From Bacteroidales bacterium (GTDB taxonomy: Bacteria > Bacteroidota > Bacteroidia > Bacteroidales > UBA3663), in the NCBI GenBank assembly GCA_017449065.1, contig JAFSKF010000025.1, positions 1-64,000 of the forward strand: a stretch of 64,000 nucleotides of DNA, given 5' to 3'. This document shows positions 51,415 through 60,132 of the stretch, one piece after another (within the stretch, counting starts at the first letter, position 1; every line of letters starts with the position of its first letter). Made by a program: the position numbers and the translations under genes. The notes beneath the pieces are model-generated. The model had not been told where the DNA came from. It ran no database searches and saw only the letters and a program-made list of their open reading frames with translations.

Positions 51415-53112
51415 TTACCAGAAGTAAATGTAGAATGCTACAGTGAAACCGAGGATAATAACCGTGTGGATGATATCCCAGTAGTTCCAGGAAGCACGAG
51501 TGGCAGCCTTCTGTTCTTCGGTTGCAGTACCAAATACCAGACCCTGAATCTTTGCCGGATCGGGAGCCTTGGTGAAGAGGCTGACGATGATAACAACCAA
51601 GCAGCAGACTACAAGCATGCAGCCGCAGAAGTAGAGCCAGTTGAAATCGTAGAAGACAGTCTTGAACCAGCTGTCAGCAGCATCGGTCACATTGCTATAG
51701 TAAACCTTGGCACCCAGACGGGTCAGACCGATAATCAGACCTGAGAGCAAGCCCCACATACCGCCCTTGGCAGAAGCACGCTTCCAGCAGATACCCAAAA
51801 GGAAGGCAGAAGCGATACCAGGAGCCAGGACAGACTGAACGTCCTGCAAATAGGTATAGAGCACATCACCAACAGAGCGCATTACAGGAATCCAGAGAAT
51901 ACCCAGAACCACGATCACAACGGTAGCCACCTGACCGATGGTCACCAGTTTCTTCTCGCTGGTATTTGGCCACATACGCTTGTGGAAGTCGATGGTGTAG
52001 AGCATAGCGGAACTGTTGAAGAGCGATGCCAGTGAAGACATCAAGGCAGCCAGAATACCGCAGACTACAATACCCTTCACACCGGCAGGAAGCAACTTGG
52101 CAACCAAAGTCGGGAAGGCAGCATCAGCATTATAATTACCGTTGGCCAGGAATGGAAGGTAACCCTCGCCACCTGCAGCCAGACTCTTCTGGTGCATGGC
52201 AAATGCAATCATGCCAGGAATGAGGAACAGGAACACAGGCAGCAACTTCAGGTAAGCACCGAAGATGGTACCGCGACGAGCCTCTTTCTCGTTCTTGCCT
52301 GAAAGAACGCGCTGAACGATGAACTGGTCGGTACACCAATACCAGAAACCGATAACAGCAGAACCCACCAAGGCACCGAGCCAAGGATACTGAGGATCGC
52401 TGTTGTCGCGCATCAGGTGGATCATGGTGCCCTGTGCGCCCTCATAGTTAGGCTTCACATCGCACAATGCCATCATCTGGTCCCAACCACCCAGTTCCTT
52501 CAAACCGAGTACGAGGATAATCAGAGAACCCAACAAAAGGATAGGAGTCTGGAGCACAGAGGTGTAAAGAACCGACTTCATGCCACCGAAGATGGTATAG
52601 ATAGCGGTAATAACCACCAAACCGATAGCTGCAATCCAGAAGAAGTCGATGCCCCACAAAGACTCGATACCGAATACCTGCTGGAATACCAGACCGCCTG
52701 CATAAACCGTAACGGCTACCTTGGTCATCACGTAGCTGATGAGTGAGATAGCGGTAAGAATGGAACGGCTGGTGCTGTTGAAACGACGCTCCAGGAACTC
52801 AGGCATGGTATAAACCATCGAACGGGTATAGAACGGAACGAATACCCAGCCTAAGATAAGAATCATCCATCCCTGAATCTCCCAATGTGCCATAGCCATA
52901 CCGGAAGATGCGCCTGAACCGGCCAGACCGATAAGGTGTTCACTACCGATGTTGGAAGCGAAAATAGATGCACCGATTGCAATCCAGGTTGCGTCCTTGC
53001 CTCCCAGGAAGTAGTCGGCCGAATTGTTGTTCTTCTGCATGGTCACCCATACTACGATGCCCACCAAGGCAGCGCAGAAAATACCAATGACCAACCAATC
53101 TAAAAATGCCAT
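51415..53112 (-). CDS. Sodium/sugar symporter (SSS family)
   Basis: Inner-membrane sodium-coupled transporter, by context for L-arabinose or galactose. The 565-residue chain has about 14 hydrophobic segments. SGLT-type features are seen: SADYFLGGKDATWIAIGASI, FASNIGSEHLIGLAGSGASS, WVFVPFYTRSMVYTMPEFLE, WYWCTDQFIVQRVLSGKNEK (the sugar-site region), and GILAALMSSLASLFNSSAML. It is in the same run as araDAB and a separate MFS-type carrier, so two import routes are encoded next to each other. Confidence 0.93.
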   Translation of the reverse strand: MAFLDWLVIGIFCAALVGIVVWVTMQKNNNSADYFLGGKDATWIAIGASIFASNIGSEHLIGLAGSGASSGMAMAHWEIQGWMILILGWVFVPFYTRSMVYTMPEFLERRFNSTSRSILTAISLISYVMTKVAVTVYAGGLVFQQVFGIESLWGIDFFWIAAIGLVVITAIYTIFGGMKSVLYTSVLQTPILLLGSLIILVLGLKELGGWDQMMALCDVKPNYEGAQGTMIHLMRDNSDPQYPWLGALVGSAVIGFWYWCTDQFIVQRVLSGKNEKEARRGTIFGAYLKLLPVFLFLIPGMIAFAMHQKSLAAGGEGYLPFLANGNYNADAAFPTLVAKLLPAGVKGIVVCGILAALMSSLASLFNSSAMLYTIDFHKRMWPNTSEKKLVTIGQVATVVIVVLGILWIPVMRSVGDVLYTYLQDVQSVLAPGIASAFLLGICWKRASAKGGMWGLLSGLIIGLTRLGAKVYYSNVTDAADSWFKTVFYDFNWLYFCGCMLVVCCLVVIIVSLFTKAPDPAKIQGLVFGTATEEQKAATRASWNYWDIIHTVIILGFTVAFYIYFW

Positions 53113-53166
53113 AATATAGATTTGATTTGAGTTAGATAAAAATTATATTTTAAAAGGTATGCAAGG

Positions 53167-54438
53167 TTAATCGATCTTGATGTCCTTGTTTACATTCTTG
53201 CAGCCGCTGATGCTGTAGTAGAGAATGTAAACCAACATGGCAATGATGAGCCAGTAAGAACCCAGATAACCGGTATAAGGACGTACCAGGTTGTCCTGGA
53301 TGAATGGCATGATACCACCACCGACTACCATCATCATAAACAGACCGGAAGCTTTGGCAGTGTATTTGCCCAGACCTTCGGTAGAAAGGTTGAAGATACC
53401 GCCCCACATGATAGAGGTGCAGATACCGGTCAGGAAGATAAATACGCAAGAGAGCGGTACATCGCCATCGAAGATATTGACGGTGATGTCGCCGGTGAAG
53501 ATTGCCAACAGAAGCAACAGGATAGCCAGCGAAGAAACGCAAATCATCTGTACGCGGGTGGAAACGAATGCGGAAATAGCCGTTGATGCGATACGTCCTA
53601 CCAGCATCAGAGCCCAGTAGATGGCAGCCATAGAACCGGCAACGGCAGCAGCGCCTTCAAAAGGCAGACGGCTGATCCACATATTCATCTCTCCCGGAAC
53701 ACCGATCTCGATGCCGACATAGAAGAAAATGGCGATAACGCCCAGCAGGCAGTGACGGAAGGCAATAGGAGAGGTCTCGTAGGTGCATTCGTTCAGGTTG
53801 CCCTGTGGCTCTTCAATCTTGATGAAAGAAATGATAACCAAGGCAGCCGCGAAGATGCACATACCGGTAATTACCAGCGGGGCAACCTCTGCCATCGAGG
53901 TCTCTTTGGTGAGAGTACCGATGAGGAAACCGACCAGCATCGGGGTGAGTGTGCCGGTGAGCGAGTTGATGGAACCGCCAGCCTGAACCAGCTGATTACC
54001 GGTGTTGCCACCGCCACCCAAAAGGTTGAGCATCGGATTAACCACGGTGTTGAGCATACATACGCAGAAACCGCAGATCAAAGCACCCAACAGGTAGATA
54101 AAGAGGTTCAGTGCGCACATCTGACCCTGAATTTCGACCACAGGAACATCAGCACCCACTTTGCTTGAGAGGAGCTGTACGCCTAATCCGACTACGCCCA
54201 CGCCCAAAGCGATGAGCGCTGTTTTCTTATAGCCAAACTTGATCAGCATATTGCCGGCAGGAATGCCCATAAAGAGATATGCTGTGAAGTTCATCAGGTT
54301 ACCGGCCATACCGGCCCACTCGTAGGTGAAGCCCCAGATGTTGCCAAAAGGAGCAGCCATATTGGTAACGAAGCTGATCATACCGAAAATGAAGAACATG
54401 GTAATGATCGCCACCCAATTGCGTTTTTGTTGTGCCAT
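53167..54438 (-). CDS. FucP/GluP-type MFS sugar transporter
   Basis: Major-facilitator permease of the fucose/glucose-galactose type with about 12 membrane segments in 423 residues. The N-terminal half (FFIFGMISFVTNMAAPFGNI, FTAYLFMGIPAGNMLIKFGY, CALNLFIYLLGALICGFCVC, and NPMLNLLGGGGNTGNQLVQA) has the pattern of this subfamily. EIGVPGEMNMWISRLPFEGA matches the second-half start. The sugar is not fixed by sequence; galactose released by GH53 and galM's presence next door point to galactose or arabinose. Confidence 0.88.
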   Translation of the reverse strand: MAQQKRNWVAIITMFFIFGMISFVTNMAAPFGNIWGFTYEWAGMAGNLMNFTAYLFMGIPAGNMLIKFGYKKTALIALGVGVVGLGVQLLSSKVGADVPVVEIQGQMCALNLFIYLLGALICGFCVCMLNTVVNPMLNLLGGGGNTGNQLVQAGGSINSLTGTLTPMLVGFLIGTLTKETSMAEVAPLVITGMCIFAAALVIISFIKIEEPQGNLNECTYETSPIAFRHCLLGVIAIFFYVGIEIGVPGEMNMWISRLPFEGAAAVAGSMAAIYWALMLVGRIASTAISAFVSTRVQMICVSSLAILLLLLAIFTGDITVNIFDGDVPLSCVFIFLTGICTSIMWGGIFNLSTEGLGKYTAKASGLFMMMVVGGGIMPFIQDNLVRPYTGYLGSYWLIIAMLVYILYYSISGCKNVNKDIKID

Positions 54439-54467
54439 TTTGTTTTTGACTTATTGTTAAGGTTTGA

Positions 54468-55649
54468 TTATTTGTCTAACTTTTCGCTATCGGTGTGGAA
54501 CTCGAATACGGTAATGGTCTGATAGGGTTCTTCCGGACGCAGGGTGGTTGAGGGCCACTCTGGTTTGTTCGGAGAGTCAGGATAGCGCTGTGTTTCGAGG
54601 CAGATGCCAGTGCGTTTCTGGTATTTGATGCCTTTTTTGCCTACTGCAGAGCCGTCAAGGAAGTTGCCGGTATAGCACTGGATGCCAGGCTGGTCGCTCT
54701 TCACAGCCAGGACGATGCCACTCTGCGGGTTGTAAAGAATAGCGTGCAGAGGAAGGTCTTCTGCCTGTGGCTGTGGTGCGATAATCCAGTTGTGGTCGTA
54801 GCCGCCTGCCATCTTCAGATTGATATCATCTGCTTCAATCTCCTGGCCTACCGTCTTGTGAACAGTCAGGAAATCGAAAACAGAACCTGGCTCAATGGCT
54901 GCGATTTCACCCGTAGGAATCAAGGCGTCGTTGGTAGGAGTCATCTGGGTCGATACGATGCAGAGGGTATCGTTCAATACGGTCTGTGTCGGATCGCCTG
55001 AAAGGTTGAAATAACTGTGGTTGGTCATGTTAATCACGGTAGGAGCGTCGGTAGTTGCTTCATAAATCATGACGATTGCGTTTTCATCGGTCAGCGAGTA
55101 GGTGCAGCTTGCGTTCACGGTGCCGGGGAAGCCATTGTCGCCGTCTGGGCTGACGATACTTACTTTGAGGGTTGCACTGTCGATCTGCTCAGCATCATAC
55201 ACCTGATATTGCCATCCGGTAGGTCCGCCATGCAGGCAGTTTGCGCCGTCATTCTGGGTGAGCTGGTACTCTTTGCCGTCGAGGGTGAACTTTCCGCCAT
55301 CGATACGGTTGGCAAAGCGTCCGATGCAGGCACCGAAATCAGAAGGAGTCTTGCCGTCTAAGTTCGCATACGACTGCACATTGTCGAAGCCCAGCACAAC
55401 GTCACGCAGGTTGCCCTCCCGATCGGGAGCCATGATGCTGACAATACGTCCGCCCAGGTTGGTGATGCACACCTCCATGCCATTGGCATTCTTCAGGGTG
55501 TAGAGTGCGGTTTGCTTGCCGTTAATCTCGGCATTGAACTTTTGCGGGTCAAGACCCGACTTCGTGAGCTCCGGCTGTTTGGATTGACAGCTGAAGAGCA
55601 TCGGAGTAGCCACCAGGGCGAGACCGATAAACTTTGAAATCGTCTTCAT
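54468..55649 (-). CDS. galM: Aldose 1-epimerase with lipoprotein signal
   Basis: Mutarotase that equilibrates alpha and beta anomers of galactose and related aldoses. The 393-residue product has a lipoprotein signal (LALVATPMLFSC, Cys about 21), unlike the cytosolic GalM, and is therefore probably periplasmic or outer-membrane bound. Family motifs: VCITNLGGRIVSIMAPDREG, DFGACIGRFANRIDGGKFTL, NDGANCLHGGPTGWQYQVYD, and PTVINMTNHSYFNLSGDPTQ (catalytic His region). YDHNWI and the EFHT C-terminal region also fit (catalytic Glu not individually assigned). It is the first gene of the minus-strand arabinose/galactan run and has its own promoter. Confidence 0.94.
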   Translation of the reverse strand: MKTISKFIGLALVATPMLFSCQSKQPELTKSGLDPQKFNAEINGKQTALYTLKNANGMEVCITNLGGRIVSIMAPDREGNLRDVVLGFDNVQSYANLDGKTPSDFGACIGRFANRIDGGKFTLDGKEYQLTQNDGANCLHGGPTGWQYQVYDAEQIDSATLKVSIVSPDGDNGFPGTVNASCTYSLTDENAIVMIYEATTDAPTVINMTNHSYFNLSGDPTQTVLNDTLCIVSTQMTPTNDALIPTGEIAAIEPGSVFDFLTVHKTVGQEIEADDINLKMAGGYDHNWIIAPQPQAEDLPLHAILYNPQSGIVLAVKSDQPGIQCYTGNFLDGSAVGKKGIKYQKRTGICLETQRYPDSPNKPEWPSTTLRPEEPYQTITVFEFHTDSEKLDK

Positions 55650-55724
55650 GTTGTTGTTTAAGTTTGTATTTTTGTGTTTATTCAGATTTCGGAAAGAAAG
55701 CGGTTTTTATACCCGATTTCACGG

Positions 55725-55733
55725 GCAAAGGTA
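55725..55733 (-). promoter_or_regulatory. Promoter (-7) of the galM-ara-GH53 run
   Basis: The reverse complement reads TACCTTTGC, a match to TAnnTTTG, about 75 nt before the galM start. CCCG...CGGG (55712-55725) just downstream forms a short palindrome that could be an operator. Confidence 0.55.
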
Positions 55734-55885
55734 TATTTTTTTTTGTAAATGTGAGCAAAAATCGGAAAAAAAATGTTTTTTTCTCAACTTTTTCCCGTTT
55801 GTGGCAATGAAAAACACCCCTACATGGCAATACAGCGCAAAACACGACAAAATTTAGGTAAAATTCTCTGCTTTTTGAAAAATTT

Positions 55886-55917
55886 TTTGGCTAATTCTGC
55901 AAGAATATGTATTTTTG
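55886..55917 (+). promoter_or_regulatory. Promoter of the cpsB-like gene
   Basis: TTTG (55886-55889) and TATTTTTG (55910-55917) with 20 nt between; 21 nt separate the -7 element and the ATG, so the leader is very short. Confidence 0.75.
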
Positions 55918-55938
55918 CGTGACTAAAAGATTAATACT

Positions 55939-56700
55939 ATGTTCGATTTTCTATTCAAGAAACGCGATTTGCTTCCTCTTCCCTATAAACGTGAGTTGCA
56001 TTGCCATATTATCCCTGGAGTGGACGACGGTTCCCGTCAGATGTCCGATTCCCTGGACTATATGCTGTCGTTGCAGCGACATGGTGTGGAACGGGTTATC
56101 TTTACTCCTCACCATACTTCACCCCGCTATATGAATACTCCTGAGATCATCCAGCCTTTGTTCGATAAACTCAAGGAGGAATGCCAGCATAAAGGGTTGA
56201 CCATCCTGCCCGAAAACTACAGTTTCGAATACCGTGTCGATGAGACTTTTCTGGAGATGATGCAGAAGGGAAAGTGCGGAGAACCGACCTGTGCACTTCG
56301 TCCGCTCTATGGCAAATATATTCTGATTGAAGGCAGTTTCTCGCATCCGATTCCTGCTTTCGACGAGGTCATCGATCGCCTCTTGTCCGATGGCTGGTAT
56401 CTGATTCTTGCCCATCCCGAGCGTTATCTGTACTATGCAGGATCGAAAGGACGCTTCTATCATCATCTGCAAGAGCGTCAGGTTGAGTTCCAGTGCAACA
56501 TTCTGTCGTTTGCAGGCTATTACGGTGAGGTTTCGAAAAAGATGGCCTACTGGATGTTGGAACAGGGTTATGTGAATTTCCTGGGTTCTGACTTGCACAC
56601 CTATCATCACACTTACATGCTCGACGATTTCCTTCGCTCGAAGGATTATGCTTCCATTTACGATTCGTTGTGCGACAGTATCAGTAACGATCAGCTTTAA
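55939..56700 (+). CDS. CpsB/CapC-type PHP-domain phosphotyrosine phosphatase
   Basis: A 253-residue metal-dependent phosphatase of the PHP class, whose Gram-positive relatives dephosphorylate capsule kinases. Motifs: ELHCHIIPGVDDGSRQMSDS (motif I metal ligands), RVIFTPHHTSPRYMNTPEII (TPHH), LTILPENYSFEYRVDETFLE, LILAHPERYLYYAGSKGRFY (AHPER), and NFLGSDLHTYHH (GSDLH). All five blocks are present. There are no capsule genes around it. It starts a plus-strand run with the S9 peptidase 21 nt downstream. The short leader and clean promoter make it the likely first gene. Confidence 0.88.
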   Translation: MFDFLFKKRDLLPLPYKRELHCHIIPGVDDGSRQMSDSLDYMLSLQRHGVERVIFTPHHTSPRYMNTPEIIQPLFDKLKEECQHKGLTILPENYSFEYRVDETFLEMMQKGKCGEPTCALRPLYGKYILIEGSFSHPIPAFDEVIDRLLSDGWYLILAHPERYLYYAGSKGRFYHHLQERQVEFQCNILSFAGYYGEVSKKMAYWMLEQGYVNFLGSDLHTYHHTYMLDDFLRSKDYASIYDSLCDSISNDQL

Positions 56701-56721
56701 CGGGCATAATTTATTAAAATT

Positions 56722-58989
56722 GTGAAATATCTGAATCTTATTCTGACTGTGGCTGGTCTGGCCACGGCTTTTGGGTTATCGGCAGCTGAAAAACTGTCGA
56801 TAAAATCTTTACGCGCGGGCGAGTATGCACAGCGAAGCGCCAGTGTCTATCGATCTACAGCTGACGGTCTGCATTACACCGCTATTTCGTCCGACGGACG
56901 CAGCATTGTCAAGTATCAGTACAAAGATGGCAAGGCGGTCGATACGTTGCTTTGCCTCGATCATGTGAAGAATCCCGACAAACTCGATTTAAGCCAGATT
57001 CGGTTGCAGGGATATGAACTCAGTCAGGATGAAGAACGCCTGCTGGTCTATGCCAATCGCGAGATGGTTTATCGCCGCTCGTTCAAGGCGGATTACTTTT
57101 ATTCTGTTATTTCAGCCGGAGGTGTGCGTCGCAACAATATCAAACGGCTGACTGAAGGAAAGGTACAGGCTGCCACGTTGGCTCCCGACGGACGTATGGT
57201 GGCTTTCATGCGCGACAATAACCTTTTCCTGACCAAAATCATGAGTGCTTCGATCGAGAAGACCGAACGACAGATTACCGATGACGGTGAATGGAACAAG
57301 GTGATCAACGGTGTGCCCGATTGGGTCTATGAAGAGGAGTTCAGCATGAATCAGGCATTGACGTGGAGTTCCGACTCGAAATATCTTTGCTACCTGAAGT
57401 TCGACGAAAGCCAGGTGAAGGAATACGCTTTGCCAATGTATAAGGGTGAAGCACCAGCCTATCCGGAATACGAACTTTATCCGGGTGCCTACAGCTACAA
57501 ATACCCGGTGGCAGGAGAGGAGAACAGCAAGGTGACTGCCTGGAGCTACGATGTTTATAATCGGAAGAACCTCCAGTTGCAAGTGCCTGTCGATGACGAC
57601 GGCTACATGATGCGTATCGCCTTTACCACCGATCCGACCAAAGTGGCAGTCATGACCATGAACCGCCACCAGTCGGAGTTCAATATGTATTTTGTTCATC
57701 CTGCATCGGGCAAGAGCCAGCTGATTATTCGCGATACCAACGGCCAGTATGTGTCGGAGAGCAACATGGATATGATCCAGTTCTTCGATGACGGCTTTAC
57801 GTTTGTGAGCGAGAAGTCCGGCTTCCGTCATTTGTACTACTACAGCATGATCGGTACCTTGCAGCGCCAGATCACCAAGGGCAATTTCGATGTGACCGAT
57901 GTCTATGGCTACGACCCGAAGACCCGCACAGCCTATGTGCAGACAGCCTATGTGGGTGAAGGAGCTCTGTTGCCAACGGAACTGACGCGCGGCATCTATA
58001 AGATTGATGCAAAAGGGCAGATGATTCCGTTGTTCAATGGCGGCAAAGACGGAGCCGGTTGCCGGGGGACGCATTCCGCAGCTTTCAGCAAGGGATTTGT
58101 CTATATGCAGCATTTCTACAGCGATGCGGAAACGCCTATGCGGGTTACGCTCGAACAGACCCGCGACCTGAAGCTGGTCAAGGTGATGGAAGACAACCAC
58201 ACTTTGCGGGATTCCAAATTCGTCGAGGGAATGTCGAAGCGCGAGTTCTTCCAGTTCACCACCGCCAACGGCGATGTGCTGAACGGCTACATGACCTTGC
58301 CCTATCATTTCGATCCGAACAAGAAATATCCGGTGCTGATGGAGCAGTATGGCGGACCGGGCAGCCAGCAGGTGCTCGATCGCTGGAAGTTCGATTGGGA
58401 ACAGTTCCTGAATCAGGAAGGATACGTGGTGGCTTGTGTCGATGGACGTGGAACCGGAGCGCGAGGTGCAGCCTGGGAGCGGCAGACGTATTGCTGCTTA
58501 GGGGTTCGTGAAAGTGAGGACCAGCTGGAAGCCGGACGCTATATGGCGAAGTTGCCCTATGTGGATGCTTCGCGTATGGCCATTTGGGGCTGGAGTTTCG
58601 GGGGCTACAATACGCTGATGACGCTCTGCGGTGGCAATAATGTCTATAAACTGGGTATGGCGGTGGCTCCCGTCACCGATTTCAAGTTCTACGATACGAT
58701 CTATACGGAACGCTATATGCGTACACCGCAGGAGAATGCTGACGGATACCGGCAGTCGAGCGTTTTGGAACGCGCAACGAACCTGAAGGGTGACGTGTTG
58801 GTGATTTGCGGCACCTGCGACGATAACGTTCATCCGCAGAATACCTACGAACTGACCGAGCGTTGGGTGCAGGCTGATATTCCTTTCGATATGCACGTCT
58901 ATACGAACCGTAATCATTTCATCCGAGGTGGCAACACTTCCAATTACATTTATTCCCAGTTGTTCCGTTATCTGCAAAAAAATCTGTAA
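56722..58989 (+). CDS. Dipeptidyl peptidase IV-like S9 prolyl peptidase
   Basis: Secreted serine peptidase that removes dipeptides (Xaa-Pro) from peptides. It uses a GTG start followed by a signal peptide (KYLNLILTVAGLATAFGLSA). In 755 residues come an N-terminal beta-propeller (about 40-500; NNIKRLTEGKVQAATLAPDG, VPDWVYEEEFSMNQALTWSS with the EE substrate-amine motif) and a C-terminal alpha/beta hydrolase. The triad is Ser about 625 (GWSFGGYNTL), Asp about 700 (GTCDDNVHPQ) and His about 732 (NRNHFIRGGN). The spacings resemble human DPP4. Two 13-bp copies of AAAAAAATCTGTA overlap the stop codon. The efflux genes begin 26 nt on. Confidence 0.95.
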   Translation: MKYLNLILTVAGLATAFGLSAAEKLSIKSLRAGEYAQRSASVYRSTADGLHYTAISSDGRSIVKYQYKDGKAVDTLLCLDHVKNPDKLDLSQIRLQGYELSQDEERLLVYANREMVYRRSFKADYFYSVISAGGVRRNNIKRLTEGKVQAATLAPDGRMVAFMRDNNLFLTKIMSASIEKTERQITDDGEWNKVINGVPDWVYEEEFSMNQALTWSSDSKYLCYLKFDESQVKEYALPMYKGEAPAYPEYELYPGAYSYKYPVAGEENSKVTAWSYDVYNRKNLQLQVPVDDDGYMMRIAFTTDPTKVAVMTMNRHQSEFNMYFVHPASGKSQLIIRDTNGQYVSESNMDMIQFFDDGFTFVSEKSGFRHLYYYSMIGTLQRQITKGNFDVTDVYGYDPKTRTAYVQTAYVGEGALLPTELTRGIYKIDAKGQMIPLFNGGKDGAGCRGTHSAAFSKGFVYMQHFYSDAETPMRVTLEQTRDLKLVKVMEDNHTLRDSKFVEGMSKREFFQFTTANGDVLNGYMTLPYHFDPNKKYPVLMEQYGGPGSQQVLDRWKFDWEQFLNQEGYVVACVDGRGTGARGAAWERQTYCCLGVRESEDQLEAGRYMAKLPYVDASRMAIWGWSFGGYNTLMTLCGGNNVYKLGMAVAPVTDFKFYDTIYTERYMRTPQENADGYRQSSVLERATNLKGDVLVICGTCDDNVHPQNTYELTERWVQADIPFDMHVYTNRNHFIRGGNTSNYIYSQLFRYLQKNL

Positions 58990-59015
58990 AAAAATCTGTA
59001 AACGTATAATCAGAT

Positions 59016-60101
59016 ATGAAAAAGTTACTATTTCCCTTTGTAGCATTAATAATCGTTTTATCTTCCTGCGGGCAGCAGGAAAAGGCTCTGGTCGGACCTT
59101 CATTGGTGCGTCTGTGTGCCGTGCAGAGTGTGTCGGAGGCAGAACATGCTTCCTATCCGGGCAGAACCCGGGCTTCCCAGACTTCCAACGTTGCTTTCCG
59201 CGTGAGCGGCACTTTGGAGAAAGTGAATGTGAAGGAAGGTCAGGCAGTACGCGAAGGTCAGGTGCTGGCAGTGATCGATGATCGCGATTACCGTGTGCAG
59301 TTGTCTGCCGTCGAAGCAGAATATCAGCAGACGAAAGGCGATTGCGAACGCATCATCGGTTTGTATCAGGATGGTAGCACCACCGAGCAGAACTACGATA
59401 AGGCCCGCTATGGTTTGGAACAGATTACCGCCAAATATCAGCATGCCAAAGACCAGCTGGCAGATTGTCAGCTGAAAGCACCGTTCAACGGGTATGTGCA
59501 GAAAGTGATGCACGAGAGCCATGAGACGGTAGCTGCCGGCATGCCCGTGCTCACGATGTTCTGTAGCGAAGGTGTGGAGATTGCCATCAATCTGCCTGCT
59601 GCTGAATACCTGCGAGCCGCTGAGTTCGACAGCTACACGGCTTCGTTCGATGTGCTGCCGGGTGTGGTTTTTCCGCTGCGTTTGCTGAGCATTGCCCAGC
59701 GTGCCAATGCCAACCAGCTTTTCGAGGCACGTTTCCTCATCGATAGTCGGAGCGTGAATGCCGGCGATTTGAAGAAGATTACACCAGGCATGACCTCCAT
59801 CGTCGATATCCGTTATAAAGAGAGCGGGGAGGTGCCCGTCATTGTGCCTGCCGGATCTGTTTTCCACGAGAACGGTCAGACTTTCGTGTTTGTCTATAAG
59901 TCAGCGGGCGACAATGTCGGTACGGTTCACAAGACACCAGTCTCCGTGCTTTCGCTCCGTTCGGATGGCGGCATGCTGGTTCGCCAGGGAGTGACCCAGG
60001 GTCAGCAGATTGTCGAGAGTGGTGTGCATTTCCTGACCGACGGGCAGACGGTTCGCCCGAATCCGACGCCCTCTAAGTCGAATGTCGGAGGTTTGCTGTA
60101 A
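59016..60101 (+). CDS. RND efflux membrane-fusion (adaptor) lipoprotein
   Basis: Periplasmic adaptor linking an inner-membrane RND pump with an outer-membrane channel. The 361-residue protein has a lipoprotein signal (FVALIIVLSSC, Cys about 18). The family order is: beta-barrel and lipoyl first half (ASQTSNVAFRVSGTLEKVNV, KEGQAVREGQVLAVIDDRDY), helical hairpin (about 95-150), lipoyl second half (ADCQLKAPFNGYVQKVMHES), and membrane-proximal domain (VPVIVPAGSVFHENGQTFVF). Pump and channel genes follow (31 and 6 nt gaps), so the three form a complete tripartite set. Confidence 0.93.
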   Translation: MKKLLFPFVALIIVLSSCGQQEKALVGPSLVRLCAVQSVSEAEHASYPGRTRASQTSNVAFRVSGTLEKVNVKEGQAVREGQVLAVIDDRDYRVQLSAVEAEYQQTKGDCERIIGLYQDGSTTEQNYDKARYGLEQITAKYQHAKDQLADCQLKAPFNGYVQKVMHESHETVAAGMPVLTMFCSEGVEIAINLPAAEYLRAAEFDSYTASFDVLPGVVFPLRLLSIAQRANANQLFEARFLIDSRSVNAGDLKKITPGMTSIVDIRYKESGEVPVIVPAGSVFHENGQTFVFVYKSAGDNVGTVHKTPVSVLSLRSDGGMLVRQGVTQGQQIVESGVHFLTDGQTVRPNPTPSKSNVGGLL

Positions 60102-60132
60102 AGTTTAACATTTAACATTAAACATTATTTTC

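Noticed and set aside
58971..59003. Duplicated AAAAAAATCTGTA at the end of the S9 peptidase gene
   Set aside because: A short duplication that places a second CTGTAA after the stop; likely slippage with no coding consequence.
60100..60132. TTAACATTTAACATTAAACATT repeat before the RND pump as an operator
   Set aside because: Too simple and AT-rich, inside an operon; similar runs occur in other spacers here.
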